NCBI GenBank assembly: GCA_015066005.1
Contig: SVPF01000018.1
Location: 1 to 49,301 of the forward strand
Length of the DNA: 49,301 bases
Reading direction: 5' to 3'
Origin: Oscillospiraceae bacterium
GTDB lineage: Bacteria > Bacillota > Clostridia > Oscillospirales > Acutalibacteraceae
Shown: positions 25,056-34,659 of the stretch, in pieces
How the letters are laid out: each line of letters opens with the position of its first letter
Position numbering within the stretch: the stretch's first letter is position 1
Translations under genes and position numbers: made by a program
The notes under the pieces: model-generated
Seen by the model: the letters and a program-made list of their open reading frames with translations, nothing else
Database searches by the model: none
Told to the model about the DNA's origin: nothing

Positions 25056-26120
25056 ATGATAGAAAAAATAAAGTACCGCTTGTCACAGCTTATTACCGAC
25101 AAGCATATGCGATTAAGAGCATTAAGCATGCTTACCGCCCTTACCATCGCAGTAGTTACTTTACTGCACACATCAATCCACACGATTGAAGTTTTTGACG
25201 GTGAAAGAACCTATGTCGTAACCTCGCTTAGCAGAAATGTTGCATCGGTTATGTCTAAAATGAAGTTTAAGTCCGACAAATACGCAATTTTAAACACCAA
25301 TATTTTTTACGGAACTACTTCGGTTCAAATTACCTACGGTTTCCCCGTCTACATTACACAGGGCGACAAAACAACAAAAATTGAATTCTTTGGCGGCACA
25401 GTTGCCGATGCTTTAAAGCAGGCAGGCTTCACCGTTGATGAACACGACTTTGTAGAACCCGCACTTGATACACAAATTACCGCAACCCAATATATTGATT
25501 ATACCGATATTGGTTACACCAGCGGCACCTATACCGAAGCCATTCCCTTTGACACTAAGACTGAATATACATCAGCCTTAAACAAAGGTGTTTCAAAGGT
25601 TACAAAGCCGGGTGTTAAGGGCAGTCAGCTTGTAAACTACACCCAAAAAACCGTAAACGGTGTTCCCACCTTGAAGGAAATTGTTTCCACAACGGTTTTA
25701 AGCCAGCCTATTAATGCGGTTCAGCTTATGGGTACCAAGCCCATTCCTGCAAACCCTAAGAATTGGGTTTCGACCATTGTTCCTAAAAACGAAATTGCAC
25801 TTGATGCTAACGGTGTACCGATTAAGTACAAGTCAAAAATGACCGTTCGCGCCACCGCTTACACCCACACAGGCAACAGAACTGCCACAGGTGTTTGGCC
25901 CAAGCCCGGTCACATTGCAGTAAACCCAAAAATTATTCCCTATGGCACAAAAATGTTTATTAAAACGGTTGACGGTAAATACATTTACGGTTATGCCGTT
26001 GCAGCCGACACAGGCGGATTTATTAAAAAGCACCCCACAGGCATTGACTTATTTATGGATACCGAGCGCCAATGCATTAACTTTGGTGTGCGCAAGGCTG
26101 AAATTTATATTTTAGAATAA
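25056..26120 (+). CDS. Cell-wall protein with ubiquitin-like DUF348, G5 and 3D domains (YabE-like)
   Basis: 354 residues. A single membrane helix near 22-40 anchors the protein. It is followed by DUF348-like domains (about 45-150: HTIEVFDGERTYVVTSLS, then VEFFGGTVADALKQAGF-type repeats), a G5-like region (about 165-225) and a C-terminal 3D domain (about 262-354). The 3D domain has RATAYTHTG, VAADTGGFIK and GIDLFMD supplying the three Asp residues of the family. Such proteins are lytic transglycosylase-like wall enzymes related to resuscitation-promoting factors and YabE. It should act on peptidoglycan outside the cell. The promoter is strong, and a terminator follows directly. Confidence 0.9.
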   Translation: MIEKIKYRLSQLITDKHMRLRALSMLTALTIAVVTLLHTSIHTIEVFDGERTYVVTSLSRNVASVMSKMKFKSDKYAILNTNIFYGTTSVQITYGFPVYITQGDKTTKIEFFGGTVADALKQAGFTVDEHDFVEPALDTQITATQYIDYTDIGYTSGTYTEAIPFDTKTEYTSALNKGVSKVTKPGVKGSQLVNYTQKTVNGVPTLKEIVSTTVLSQPINAVQLMGTKPIPANPKNWVSTIVPKNEIALDANGVPIKYKSKMTVRATAYTHTGNRTATGVWPKPGHIAVNPKIIPYGTKMFIKTVDGKYIYGYAVAADTGGFIKKHPTGIDLFMDTERQCINFGVRKAEIYILE

Positions 26121-26122
26121 TT

Positions 26123-26156
26123 TTTAACCCTTTATGTAAAAGCATAAAGGGTTAAA
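26123..26156 (+). terminator. Terminator of the 3D-domain gene
   Basis: TTTAACCCTTTATG (26123-26136), loop TAAAAG, CATAAAGGGTTAAA (26143-26156), then TTTTT. Confidence 0.92.
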
Positions 26157-26176
26157 TTTTTAAACAGGTGATTAAA

Positions 26177-26389
26177 ATGTATTATCAAAGACTTAAAGAT
26201 TTACGGGAAGATAATGATTTACCTCAAAAGCAGGTTGCGGCATATTTGGGCATAGACCAACGGGTTTACAGTAATTATGAAATTGGCAAACGCGAAATTC
26301 CTACCCGCTTTGTTGTTGCTTTAGCAAAGCTTTACGGTACCTCAACCGATTATATTTTAAACCTTACAAATAATCCCAAACCCTATTAA
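26177..26389 (+). CDS. Small XRE-family DNA-binding protein
   Basis: 70 residues from ATG at 26177, preceded by AGGTG. It is almost entirely an XRE helix-turn-helix (YYQRLKDLREDNDLPQKQVA, YLGIDQRVYSNYEIGKREIP, ALAKLYGTSTDYILNLT). It lacks an effector or dimer domain. No obvious partner gene is present, since it lies between two terminators. Its target is unknown; stand-alone small XRE proteins are frequent in Clostridia. Confidence 0.85.
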   Translation: MYYQRLKDLREDNDLPQKQVAAYLGIDQRVYSNYEIGKREIPTRFVVALAKLYGTSTDYILNLTNNPKPY

Positions 26390-26394
26390 ATAAA

Positions 26395-26444
26395 AAATAC
26401 CCAAAGGGAGCGCTTCATAAAAAACGTGCCTCTTTGGGTATTTT
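26395..26444. terminator. Bidirectional terminator, end of the his operon
   Basis: AAAATACCCAAAG (from 26395) pairs with CTTTGGGTATTTT (to 26444), and GAGCG/CGTGC partly pairs inside. It lies between the XRE gene and the convergent hisJ gene. Confidence 0.85.
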
Positions 26445-26447
26445 ATA

Positions 26448-27182
26448 TTACAATTCTTTAAAATTTGCTATTGAATCTTTATTATGGCTGTCGCTTGAAT
26501 AAATAAAGCGGCCGCCTTTTTTTATTATATAATCCATTATATCCTTTGAAGGATAAGGTGTAGTTCTATAACCGCGGGAAATGGCACCGCTATTTATTTC
26601 AAATGGTATATTAGCCTCAATCAGCTTATCAACCGCCGCTTGCCAAGCCCTTATATAACGCTCATTCTTTTCATCAAACAAGGGCTCTTTTTCCTGAAAC
26701 TTTGTAATCAAATCAAAATGGCCTATAATATCGGCACCTGTTTTTTCGGCTACAGTACCCACCAATCGATAATATTCCTCTATTAAAGGGTAAATATTAC
26801 CGTCAAAATATTTGTCGGCCGCAGCCTTTAGCTTTTGCGCGGAAAAATCAACAGGAACATATTCTTCCCCAATTTTTATATAATGCACCGAACCGATAAT
26901 ATAATCAAAATTATATTTTGGTTTGTCTGAATACAAATCCTGCTCCAAGCCGCACAGAACCTCAATTTTGTCACGATATTTTATTTTAAGCCTTTGGATT
27001 TCCTTAATATAATCCTCAATTTTTTCTGCTTTAATGCAATACCCGCTGTCAAAGCCTGTATAGGAATGGTCCGAAATTCCGATAACCTTAAGCCCTTTTT
27101 CTATTGCCGAAAGCACCATTTCCTCGGGGGAATTTTTACCATCAGAATATATTGTATGGGTGTGTAAATCCCTGTTCATCAT
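26448..27182 (-). CDS. hisJ: Histidinol-phosphate phosphatase, PHP family
   Basis: 244 residues. PHP-domain metal motifs are HTHTIYSD near the N-terminus (about 6-13), GISDHSYT (about 35-42), a GLEQDLY region, GHFD and the late SSDSHN. The PHP phosphatase removes phosphate from L-histidinol phosphate, the penultimate stage of histidine synthesis. Its start overlaps the stop of hisIE, making it the last gene of the his operon, which supports the HisJ/HisK assignment over other PHP enzymes. It is cytosolic and metal dependent. Confidence 0.88.
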   Translation of the reverse strand: MMNRDLHTHTIYSDGKNSPEEMVLSAIEKGLKVIGISDHSYTGFDSGYCIKAEKIEDYIKEIQRLKIKYRDKIEVLCGLEQDLYSDKPKYNFDYIIGSVHYIKIGEEYVPVDFSAQKLKAAADKYFDGNIYPLIEEYYRLVGTVAEKTGADIIGHFDLITKFQEKEPLFDEKNERYIRAWQAAVDKLIEANIPFEINSGAISRGYRTTPYPSKDIMDYIIKKGGRFIYSSDSHNKDSIANFKEL

Positions 27183-27829
27183 TTGGTCATTTTCTCCTGC
27201 TTAACCTTATGGTCAATAACATGGCGGGATGCAAGTTCCTTGTGGATATCCTCAAGCGAAATTCCCATTTCAACCATAAGCACCATTACATGATACGCAA
27301 GGTCGGCAATTTCATAAACGGTTTCCTTTTTATCGTCGGCCTTTGCCGCAATAATAACCTCGGTGCTTTCCTCGCCCACCTTTTTAAGAATTTTATCAAT
27401 TCCCTTTTCAAAAAGATAAGTGGTATAAGAGCCTTCCTTCTTTTCGGTTTTGCGACCTCTGATAAGCTCCAAAAGGCCTTCATAAGAAAACTCGTGAAGC
27501 TCATCACTTTGGAAAACGGGATTATGAAAGCAAGAAAACTCGCCCTTGTGACAAGCAGGGCCATCGGGCTCTACCACAACCACCAAGGCGTCATTATCAC
27601 AGTCAGCGGTTATTGAAACAATGTGCTGATAATTACCGCTGGTTTCCCCTTTAAGCCATAGCTCCTGACGCGAACGGCTGTAAAAACAAGTAAGCTCCTT
27701 TTCGATAGAAATTTTTAAGCTTTCCTCGTTCATATATGCAACAGTCAAAACCTTTTTGGTCATTGAATCAACAACCACAGCGGGAATAAGACCGTCTTTA
27801 TCAAATTTCAAACTACCGATATCAATCAT
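27179..27829 (-). CDS. hisIE: Bifunctional phosphoribosyl-AMP cyclohydrolase / phosphoribosyl-ATP pyrophosphatase
   Basis: 216 residues from ATG at 27829, with AAGGAG upstream; an earlier in-frame start inside hisF lacks a site. The N-terminal HisI domain has [16 protein letters not shown] and the metal motif [19 protein letters not shown] (about 75-95). The C-terminal HisE domain (about 120-210) has [20 protein letters not shown] and a [10 protein letters not shown] helix. The enzyme catalyses the second and third steps of histidine synthesis. The fused form is common in Clostridia and Gram-negatives. Confidence 0.95.
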   Translation of the reverse strand: MIDIGSLKFDKDGLIPAVVVDSMTKKVLTVAYMNEESLKISIEKELTCFYSRSRQELWLKGETSGNYQHIVSITADCDNDALVVVVEPDGPACHKGEFSCFHNPVFQSDELHEFSYEGLLELIRGRKTEKKEGSYTTYLFEKGIDKILKKVGEESTEVIIAAKADDKKETVYEIADLAYHVMVLMVEMGISLEDIHKELASRHVIDHKVKQEKMTK

Positions 27830-27839
27830 AATATACTCC

Positions 27840-28607
27840 TTAAAAACCACTGTTTCTTGTGGGAATGTTATTTTTTGCCATTTCTGCCTTCAAATCAGAA
27901 ATTTTAACCTCACCAAAATGGAAAATTGAAGCGGCAAGCCCTGCATCAACCTTGGGAAGTTCTTTAAATAAGGTAATAAAATCGTCAATTTTACCTGCTC
28001 CGCCCGAGGCGATAACAGGCACATTGATCGCGTTACAAACCGCGTCAAGCATCTCTAGGTCAAAGCCTTTTTTTACACCGTCGGTATCAATTGAATTAAC
28101 AACAACCTCGCCTGCACCGTTACCGACACAGCGCTTTATCCATTCAATTGCTTCCATTCCCGTGTCTTCCCGTCCGCCCTTTGCAAACACGCGAAAAACA
28201 CCGTTAACGCGCTTGATATCTACCGATAAAACAACGCATTGGTCACCGTAAAGCTTTGCCGCCTCACCTACAAGGTTGGGATTTCTTATCGCGCCCGAAT
28301 TAACGCTCACCTTGTCCGCGCCGCACTTTAAAACACGGTCAAAATCGGCAACGGTGTTTATGCCGCCGCCAACCGTTAACGGAATAAACACTTCCTTTGC
28401 GGTATCGCGTAATATTTCGGTAAAAAGCTTTCTGCCATCACTTGAAGCGGTTATATCATAAAACACAAGCTCATCCGCGCCGCATTCACTGTAAAATTTT
28501 GCAAGCGCTACCGGGGAAGAAACATCACGAAGTGAATCAAAATTAACACCTTTAACAACACGGCCGTCGCGCACATCAAGACAGGGTATAATTCTTTTAG
28601 TTATCAT
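27840..28607 (-). CDS. hisF: Imidazole glycerol phosphate synthase, cyclase subunit
   Basis: 255 residues; a complete TIM barrel. It begins [19 protein letters not shown], with the catalytic Asp in CLDV. It also has LTVGGGI, a DKVSVNSGA strand, [13 protein letters not shown] with the second catalytic Asp, and ASGGAG for phosphate binding. It forms imidazole-glycerol phosphate and AICAR from PRFAR with ammonia from HisH. Start and stop overlap or nearly touch hisA and hisIE, as in a tight operon. Confidence 0.97.
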   Translation of the reverse strand: MITKRIIPCLDVRDGRVVKGVNFDSLRDVSSPVALAKFYSECGADELVFYDITASSDGRKLFTEILRDTAKEVFIPLTVGGGINTVADFDRVLKCGADKVSVNSGAIRNPNLVGEAAKLYGDQCVVLSVDIKRVNGVFRVFAKGGREDTGMEAIEWIKRCVGNGAGEVVVNSIDTDGVKKGFDLEMLDAVCNAINVPVIASGGAGKIDDFITLFKELPKVDAGLAASIFHFGEVKISDLKAEMAKNNIPTRNSGF

Positions 28608-29317
28608 TTTGCCACCTCTATTGCTTCTTGGAGGTTAATTGCGCCCGTATAATAAGCCTTGCCGACAATTGCGCCGTGAAGCCTTAAATCCGCAAGCCTT
28701 TTAATATCATCAATGCTTGAAACACCGCCCGATGCAATTATATCTAAGCTAAATTTACCTGAAAGCTCGCGATATAACTCGTGGTTAGTGCCCTGCATTG
28801 CTCCGTCCTTTGAAATATCGGTGCAAATAATGGTTTTAACGCCTATTTTTTGCATTTTTTCACAAAAATCAAAAGCATTTAAATCACTGGTTTCGGTCCA
28901 GCCCTTTATGGCAACAAGACCGTTTTTAATATCAACACCAACGGCAATTTTTTCGCCGTATTTTTCTACCGCTTTTTCAACAAAGCCCTCGTTTGTAACC
29001 GCGGCAGTACCTAAAATAACACGGTCAACACCTGCCGAAATATAGCGGTCTATAACCTCCATTGAACGAATACCACCGCCGATTTCGCAAAAAAGACCCG
29101 TCATTTCTTTAATTTTCATAACTGTCTTAATATTAGGTGTTTCGCCTGTTTTAGCGCCCTCTAAATCGACAAGGTGAATATGGGTAGCGCCGCTTTTTAA
29201 AAAGTCGCTTGCAACATCTTCAGGATGCTCGCTATAAACCGTCATCTGAGCATAGTCGCCCTTAAAAAGACGTACTGCTTTACCCGAAAAAATATCTATT
29301 GCGGGATAAATTAACAT
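28604..29317 (-). CDS. hisA: ProFAR isomerase
   Basis: 237 residues. TIM-barrel relative of HisF with YPAIDIFSGKAVRL at the start (catalytic Asp), GGGIRSM, VDIKNGLVAIKGW, TDISKDGAMQGTN (second catalytic Asp) and ASGGVSS. It performs the fourth step, isomerising ProFAR to PRFAR. It overlaps hisF by four bases. Confidence 0.96.
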   Translation of the reverse strand: MLIYPAIDIFSGKAVRLFKGDYAQMTVYSEHPEDVASDFLKSGATHIHLVDLEGAKTGETPNIKTVMKIKEMTGLFCEIGGGIRSMEVIDRYISAGVDRVILGTAAVTNEGFVEKAVEKYGEKIAVGVDIKNGLVAIKGWTETSDLNAFDFCEKMQKIGVKTIICTDISKDGAMQGTNHELYRELSGKFSLDIIASGGVSSIDDIKRLADLRLHGAIVGKAYYTGAINLQEAIEVAK

Positions 29318-29937
29318 ATTTCGTTCTCCTTTATTTCGGCAAACGCCTTTAATATATTAAGACCCACTTTACCGCTTTTTTCGGGGTGGAACTGGCAACC
29401 GAAAACGTTTTTATTCTGTACCGCCGCAGTAAGCAAAGCACCGTATTCCGACACGGCAACCACCGAAGCATCACAATCGACAGCATAAAACGAATGAACA
29501 AAATAAACACAGTCACCGTCGTTTATATAAGAAAACATTGGTGTTTCTTTTTTAAATTCCAACGGATTCCAACCAATGTGTGGAATTTTTAGCTCAGCGG
29601 GTATTACATCCTTTATTGGCTTAACCGAGCCCTTAATAAGTCCCAAGCCGGTATGCTCGCCGTATTCATAGCTTTTTTCAAAAAGCAACTGCATACCAAG
29701 GCAAATGCCCAAAAGCGGTTTACCGCTGCCTGCAAGTTGGATTAAAACCTTATCAAGACCGCTGTCGCGAAGCTTTTTTGCCGCATCCTCAAAAGCACCG
29801 ACACCCGGCAAGACAATACTGTCGGCATTTTTTAAAACCTCGGGATCGGCAGTAACAATTACCTCGACGCCTATTGCCGCAAATGAGCTTTTAAGCGAAA
29901 AAAGGTTGCCGACACCGTAATCAACTATGGCTACCAT
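29311..29937 (-). CDS. hisH: Imidazole glycerol phosphate synthase, glutaminase subunit
   Basis: 208 residues. Class I glutamine amidotransferase with the nucleophile Cys in LLGICLGMQLLFE (about 73-86), an oxyanion strand VLPGVGAF near 42-49, and the catalytic His/Glu in CQFHPEKSG (about 182-190). It delivers ammonia through HisF. It lies between hisB and hisA with one- to seven-base overlaps. Confidence 0.96.
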   Translation of the reverse strand: MVAIVDYGVGNLFSLKSSFAAIGVEVIVTADPEVLKNADSIVLPGVGAFEDAAKKLRDSGLDKVLIQLAGSGKPLLGICLGMQLLFEKSYEYGEHTGLGLIKGSVKPIKDVIPAELKIPHIGWNPLEFKKETPMFSYINDGDCVYFVHSFYAVDCDASVVAVSEYGALLTAAVQNKNVFGCQFHPEKSGKVGLNILKAFAEIKENEIC

Positions 29938-30524
29938 TATAAAACACCCTTTGTGGATAAAACTTCATTTTGGAGCTCGGGGTCAATTTTAACGGCATCC
30001 TTAAGGCTATGCGCCGCAGATTTAAACGCCCCTTCAATTATGTGATGGGAATTAAGACCGTCAATTTCCTTAATATGAAGGGTACATTCGGCATTGCGAA
30101 CAAAGCCATACCAAAATTCTTCAACAAGCTCGGTATCAAAATCGCCCACCTTCTCAGCGGGAATATCCATATCATAACCAAGATATGCCCTGCCCGAAAA
30201 ATCAATTGCAGTTAAAATAAGTGCCTCATCCATAGGTAAAACCATATAACCGTAACGGGTAATGCCCTTTTTATCTGCAAGCGCTTGTTTAAAGGCAAGA
30301 CCTAAGGATATACCTATATCCTCGGTTGTGTGATGATAATCAACCTCGGTATCACCCTTGCAATTAACAGTTAAATCAAATCTGCCGTGCTTTGCAAAAA
30401 GGGTAAGCATATGGTCTAAAAAACCGCAACCGCTGTTAATTTCGCTTTTACCTGTACCGTCAAGCGTTAAGGTTAAAGAAATTTCAGTTTCGTTTGTTTT
30501 TCTGTTAATCGTAGCAGTTCTCAT
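29937..30524 (-). CDS. hisB: Imidazoleglycerol-phosphate dehydratase
   Basis: 195 residues, the monofunctional form. Manganese-binding motifs are GFLDHMLTLFAKHG (about 34-47), DYHHTTEDIGI (about 62-72) and the C-terminal SHHIIEGAFKSAAHSL (about 160-175). It catalyses the sixth step. There is no phosphatase fusion, consistent with separate hisJ. Confidence 0.96.
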   Translation of the reverse strand: MRTATINRKTNETEISLTLTLDGTGKSEINSGCGFLDHMLTLFAKHGRFDLTVNCKGDTEVDYHHTTEDIGISLGLAFKQALADKKGITRYGYMVLPMDEALILTAIDFSGRAYLGYDMDIPAEKVGDFDTELVEEFWYGFVRNAECTLHIKEIDGLNSHHIIEGAFKSAAHSLKDAVKIDPELQNEVLSTKGVL

Positions 30525-31579
30525 AATAGCTCCTTTAAAATTTCTTTAAGCTTTGAAATTAAAATTTCAAGCTGTTCTCGGCTTCCTATGGTTATGCGGG
30601 TGTAATCCTTCAAGCGTTCCGTTTTAAAGTGACGCACCAAAACACCCTTTTCCTTTAACCTTAAATAAATTTCCTCACCGCTAACGGTACTGTGCTTTGC
30701 AAAAATAAAGTTAGCAAGAGAGTCGGTCATAGTAAAATCAAGCTTTTTAAGCTCATTTAGCAAATAATCGCGGTTTTGCTTAATCCTTTCGCAATTATTT
30801 TTAATATATTCATCATCCAAAAGCGAACCAACACCAGCCGCTGCAGTCATTGAATTAACATTATAAGGATTGGTGGAATATTTAATGGTGTTAAGATCGC
30901 GAATAAGTGCTTTTGAGCCAATACCAAAGCCCAGCCTGCCACCTGCTAACGACCTAGACTTTGAAAAGGTTTGGGTAACAAGCAAATTGTCGTACTTTTT
31001 AATGAGCGGAATCACACTTTGGGCTCCAAAATCAACATATGCCTCATCAATTACAACCACGTTGTTTGGGTTTGATTTAATTATTTTTTCAATATCCTCA
31101 ACACTTAAGGCAATACCTGTTGGTGCGTTGGGATTAGCCAAAAACACCGTTTTATTTACACCGATGTAATTATTTATATCAACCGAAAAATCCGCCTTTA
31201 AGGGAGCCTGTGTATATTCTACTCCGTTAAGGTCGGCAAAAACAGAATAAAAGCCGTATGTTATATCAGGGAAAATGGCTCCGTTTTCGCAAAATGCCAT
31301 AAATGCAAAATTCAAAACCTCATCCGAACCGTTGGTAAAAATAATTTCATCATTTTCAACCCCAAAATATTCTGCCGCGGCTTTAACAAGGTCGCGACAT
31401 TCGGGATCTGAATAAAGCTGAAGCCTTTTTGCCGCTTCGCTTGCCATTTCTTGTGCTTTCGGCGACGGTGCAAAGGGTGATTCGTTAGTATTAAGCTTTA
31501 CGTATTGCATATCCTTTGGTTGTTCTCCCGGAGTATAGGGCACCAAAGAATTATATTTAGAATCTAAAAAATTACTCAC
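30521..31579 (-). CDS. hisC: Histidinol-phosphate aminotransferase
   Basis: 352 residues, GTG start with GGAGGAG upstream. Fold-type I PLP enzyme. NTNESPFAPSP lies near the N-terminus, NPNAPTG in the middle and the PLP Lys in TQTFSKSRSLAGGRLGFG (about 200-217). It converts imidazole acetol phosphate to histidinol phosphate. It is separated from hisD by 56 bases containing a hairpin, the only sizeable gap in the operon. Confidence 0.94.
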   Translation of the reverse strand: MSNFLDSKYNSLVPYTPGEQPKDMQYVKLNTNESPFAPSPKAQEMASEAAKRLQLYSDPECRDLVKAAAEYFGVENDEIIFTNGSDEVLNFAFMAFCENGAIFPDITYGFYSVFADLNGVEYTQAPLKADFSVDINNYIGVNKTVFLANPNAPTGIALSVEDIEKIIKSNPNNVVVIDEAYVDFGAQSVIPLIKKYDNLLVTQTFSKSRSLAGGRLGFGIGSKALIRDLNTIKYSTNPYNVNSMTAAAGVGSLLDDEYIKNNCERIKQNRDYLLNELKKLDFTMTDSLANFIFAKHSTVSGEEIYLRLKEKGVLVRHFKTERLKDYTRITIGSREQLEILISKLKEILKELL

Positions 31580-31605
31580 TAAATCTCCTCCATAGACAAA
31601 GCATC

Positions 31606-31634
31606 CTAAAACCGCCCTTTAAGGTCGGTTTTAG
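31606..31634 (-). other. Intercistronic hairpin between hisD and hisC
   Basis: CTAAAACCG (31606-31614) pairs with CGGTTTTAG (31626-31634) around an inner CCTT/AAGG. It starts one base after the hisD stop and no T run follows, so it is more likely an RNA processing or stability element, or a weak attenuator, than a terminator. Confidence 0.55.
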
Positions 31635-31635
31635 T

Positions 31636-32913
31636 TTAAATGCCTTGGCTTCGTATAAATGCGCTTTTGGCGTGTGCGGTAAGCCCTTCCTTTTTTGCAA
31701 AATATGCCACATCATAAGCCACTCTATCAAGGGCTTCCTTAGTGTAATAGGTATACTGCGTTTTCTTAATAAAATCATCAACTGAAAGTGGGCTTGAAAA
31801 TTTTGCGGTACCGCTTGTGGGAAGCGTGTGGTTAGGACCTGCATAATAATCGCCCAATGCTTCGGGGCAATATCTTCCCATAAAAATTGAACCCGCATGG
31901 CGAATCATATCAAGATATTTAAAGGGCTCATCAAGTAATAATTCCAAATGCTCGGGAGCAATTTCATTTGAAATTTCAATTACCTTTTCTAAATTTTCGG
32001 CAATAATAATCTTACCGTTATTATCTATTGAAGCGCGTGCAATTTCGCTTCTCTCTAAAAGCGGAATTTGCTTTTCAAGCTCATCACTTACAGCGTTTGC
32101 AAGGTCAATTGAATCGGTAACAAGCACGGCACTTGCCAGCTTGTCGTGCTCGGCCTGTGATAATAAATCGGCCGCCGCGTGTGCAGGATTTGTTTTACCG
32201 TCGGCAATAATTAAAATTTCGCTGGGTCCTGCTATCATATCAATAGAAACCTGACCGAAAACCTGCTTTTTAGCTTCTGCAACAAAGGCATTACCGGGAC
32301 CCACAATTTTATCAACCTTGGGTACACTTTCGGTACCGTAAGCCAAAGCGGCAATTGCCTGAGCACCGCCAACCTTAAATATTTTATCAACCCCTGCAAC
32401 GTAAGCCGCCGCAAGAATAACAGGGTTTACCTTACCGTTTTGTGACGGAGGTGTTACCATAACAACCTCTTTACAGCCGGCAATCTTTGCGGGTATAGAA
32501 TCCATAAGCACGGTTGAGGGATAAGCCGCCGTGCCACCGGGTACATAAAGCCCCGCTTTGTCAACAGGAATGATTTTCTGACCGATTATTACACCGTCGG
32601 CCTTTTTAATTTCAAACCCGCTTCTAACCTGATTTTTATGATATTCTCGGATATTTTCAGCCGCCGATTTTAAGATTTCCAAAAACTCAGGCTCTACCGA
32701 ATTTACAGCTTCCTTAATCTCCTCTTCACTTACAAGTAAATTATCAAGCTTCGCTTTATCAAACTTTTCAGAATATTCGTAAAGCGCTTTATCGCCGTTT
32801 TTCCTTACATTTTCAATAATTTCGCTTACAACGGCCTGAACATCCACAGCGGGCTCAACCCTGGCGAAAATATCGTCGGCCGAAACCTCACCGAATTTTA
32901 AAATTTTAATCAT
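31636..32913 (-). CDS. hisD: Histidinol dehydrogenase
   Basis: 425 residues. Family motifs include PGGTAAYPSTVLM, QAIAALAYGT, VGPGNAFVAEAKKQV, the zinc ligand region DMIAGPSEILI, LLSQAEHD and NHTLPTSGTAKF. It oxidises histidinol to histidine in two NAD-dependent steps with zinc. Start and hisG stop overlap by one base. Confidence 0.96.
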   Translation of the reverse strand: MIKILKFGEVSADDIFARVEPAVDVQAVVSEIIENVRKNGDKALYEYSEKFDKAKLDNLLVSEEEIKEAVNSVEPEFLEILKSAAENIREYHKNQVRSGFEIKKADGVIIGQKIIPVDKAGLYVPGGTAAYPSTVLMDSIPAKIAGCKEVVMVTPPSQNGKVNPVILAAAYVAGVDKIFKVGGAQAIAALAYGTESVPKVDKIVGPGNAFVAEAKKQVFGQVSIDMIAGPSEILIIADGKTNPAHAAADLLSQAEHDKLASAVLVTDSIDLANAVSDELEKQIPLLERSEIARASIDNNGKIIIAENLEKVIEISNEIAPEHLELLLDEPFKYLDMIRHAGSIFMGRYCPEALGDYYAGPNHTLPTSGTAKFSSPLSVDDFIKKTQYTYYTKEALDRVAYDVAYFAKKEGLTAHAKSAFIRSQGI

Positions 32914-33542
32914 TACTTTGCCTCCGCTTGCTCTAATGCCATTTGGTTAACAATTCTGTTAATGGCCTCTGCCTTAAACTTATAGCTTGTTTTATTAGCA
33001 ATAAAACGTGCGCTTATAGGCACGATTTCTTCAATAACCTCTAAATTGTTTTCTTTAAGCGTTGTACCCGTTTCAACAATATCTACAATAACATCCGAAA
33101 GGTCTAAAATCGGAGCTATTTCAATTGAACCGTTAAGATGAATTATATCAATATCCATACCCTTTGACAAATAATGGCTGCTTGCAATGTTCTTAAACTT
33201 GGTTGCAACCCTTAAGGTTCGGGTCATATCGTATCTAAAATCCTTTTTACCGGCAACCGCCATTCGACACTTGCCGATATTAAGGTCTAAAAGCTCGTAA
33301 ACTTCGGGGGTATATTCAAGTAAAATATCCTTACCCGCAACACCTATATCAGCGGCGCCGCGTTCAACATAAATTGCAACGTCCGAGGGCTTAACCCAAA
33401 AATAGCGCACACCGACCTCTTCATTTTCAAAAATAAGCTTGCGATTATTTTCTTTAATTGACGGACATTCAAAGCCCGCCTTTTCAAACATCGCATAAAC
33501 CTTTTCGCCAAGCCTTCCTTTAGGAAGCGCTACATTAAGCAT
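32913..33542 (-). CDS. hisG: ATP phosphoribosyltransferase, short form
   Basis: 209 residues from ATG at 33542, with GAAGGGTG upstream and overlap with the end of hisZ; a longer frame has no ribosome site. MLNVALPKGRLGEKV opens the protein, and a PRPP-binding loop IVETGTTLKENNL lies near 160-173. It is the short catalytic form that lacks the C-terminal ACT-like domain and needs HisZ for activity and histidine feedback. First step of the pathway. Confidence 0.96.
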   Translation of the reverse strand: MLNVALPKGRLGEKVYAMFEKAGFECPSIKENNRKLIFENEEVGVRYFWVKPSDVAIYVERGAADIGVAGKDILLEYTPEVYELLDLNIGKCRMAVAGKKDFRYDMTRTLRVATKFKNIASSHYLSKGMDIDIIHLNGSIEIAPILDLSDVIVDIVETGTTLKENNLEVIEEIVPISARFIANKTSYKFKAEAINRIVNQMALEQAEAK

Positions 33543-34659
33543 TGATTTCACCCTTCGCCACCTCGCAGTCAAAATCTATAAGCTTACGGTATTTTATATT
33601 CTTTGCCGTTTGCTTTGAAGCTAAAACTCTCTCACCGTTTTTAATAAGTTGGGCGATAAAATTATTTAAATCCGAAATTTTGGTTTTTTCGGAATAAACT
33701 AATAAAACGTCAACATCGTATTCATTTGAAATGGGATTAAATCTTGAAAGACAATCAAGGTAAACCGCAAAACCGATTGCCGATGAACGACGATTCATTT
33801 TCTGCATAAGCTTATCATACTGCCCGCCCGATAAAATACTTGAGGGTATGCCCTCAATAAAGCCCTTAAATACAATGCCGTTATAATATTTTATATCATT
33901 AACAACCGAAAAGTCGATTCTGAGCATTGATTTTAATTCGGTATCAACGGCCGATAACATTTCCTTCATTTCCATAAGCGGTGTAATATCGGTCTTGCCC
34001 TCCAGCTCTTTTATAAGCGCGGGAATAACCGCGTCGGGAGCGCCCGTTGCCGACACCAAGAATTTTATGGTATTTATGCTTTCGGCAGAAAGACACAATT
34101 CCTCACAGTAGCGAGCCAATTCGTGAACATTTTTCTCACCGATAAACTTTAAAATTTGGGGTCTGTTAAGCACAGGAACACTAAAGCTTTCAAAAACGTT
34201 TTCCAAAAGTCCCAAATGCGAAATGTCCAAAACGCAGGAATCACTAATTGCTTTTAAGCTTTTGGCCGCTAAGGTTATAACCTCGCAAATACTGTAGGAA
34301 TCAATATCTCCGAAGCATTCAAGTCCTGCTTGCATTATCTCCTTATATGTGTGCGAGCCACCCGATATTCTATAAACGTTTTCGTTATAAAAAACCTTGC
34401 TAAGCGCTTCAGGCTTATCTGTTATGTTCTTTATAATTGAAAGGGTTACGTCGGGCTTTAAGGCCATAAGCTTACCGTTGGTATCGGTAAAGGTTATAAC
34501 ATTATCGGAAATTAAAAAGTCCTTATTAAGCGCATAAAGGTCATATTCTTCAAATTTACTCATTTTATATTGCGAGTAACCGTAAGAAGCATAAAGCGAG
34601 CGAAGAGCGAAAACAACCTTTTCATTAAAGCTTAAAAACCAATCGCTGTTATTCATCAC
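33535..34659 (-). CDS. hisZ: ATP phosphoribosyltransferase regulatory subunit
   Basis: 374 residues, a paralogue of class II histidyl-tRNA synthetase lacking aminoacylation motifs. It has LKPDVTLSIIKN, VYRISGGSHTYKEIMQAGLECFG, VVNDIKYYNGIVFKGFI and LSGGQYDKL. It forms a hetero-octamer with short HisG and supplies the regulatory site. It starts within four bases of the hisR stop. Confidence 0.95.
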   Translation of the reverse strand: MMNNSDWFLSFNEKVVFALRSLYASYGYSQYKMSKFEEYDLYALNKDFLISDNVITFTDTNGKLMALKPDVTLSIIKNITDKPEALSKVFYNENVYRISGGSHTYKEIMQAGLECFGDIDSYSICEVITLAAKSLKAISDSCVLDISHLGLLENVFESFSVPVLNRPQILKFIGEKNVHELARYCEELCLSAESINTIKFLVSATGAPDAVIPALIKELEGKTDITPLMEMKEMLSAVDTELKSMLRIDFSVVNDIKYYNGIVFKGFIEGIPSSILSGGQYDKLMQKMNRRSSAIGFAVYLDCLSRFNPISNEYDVDVLLVYSEKTKISDLNNFIAQLIKNGERVLASKQTAKNIKYRKLIDFDCEVAKGEINA

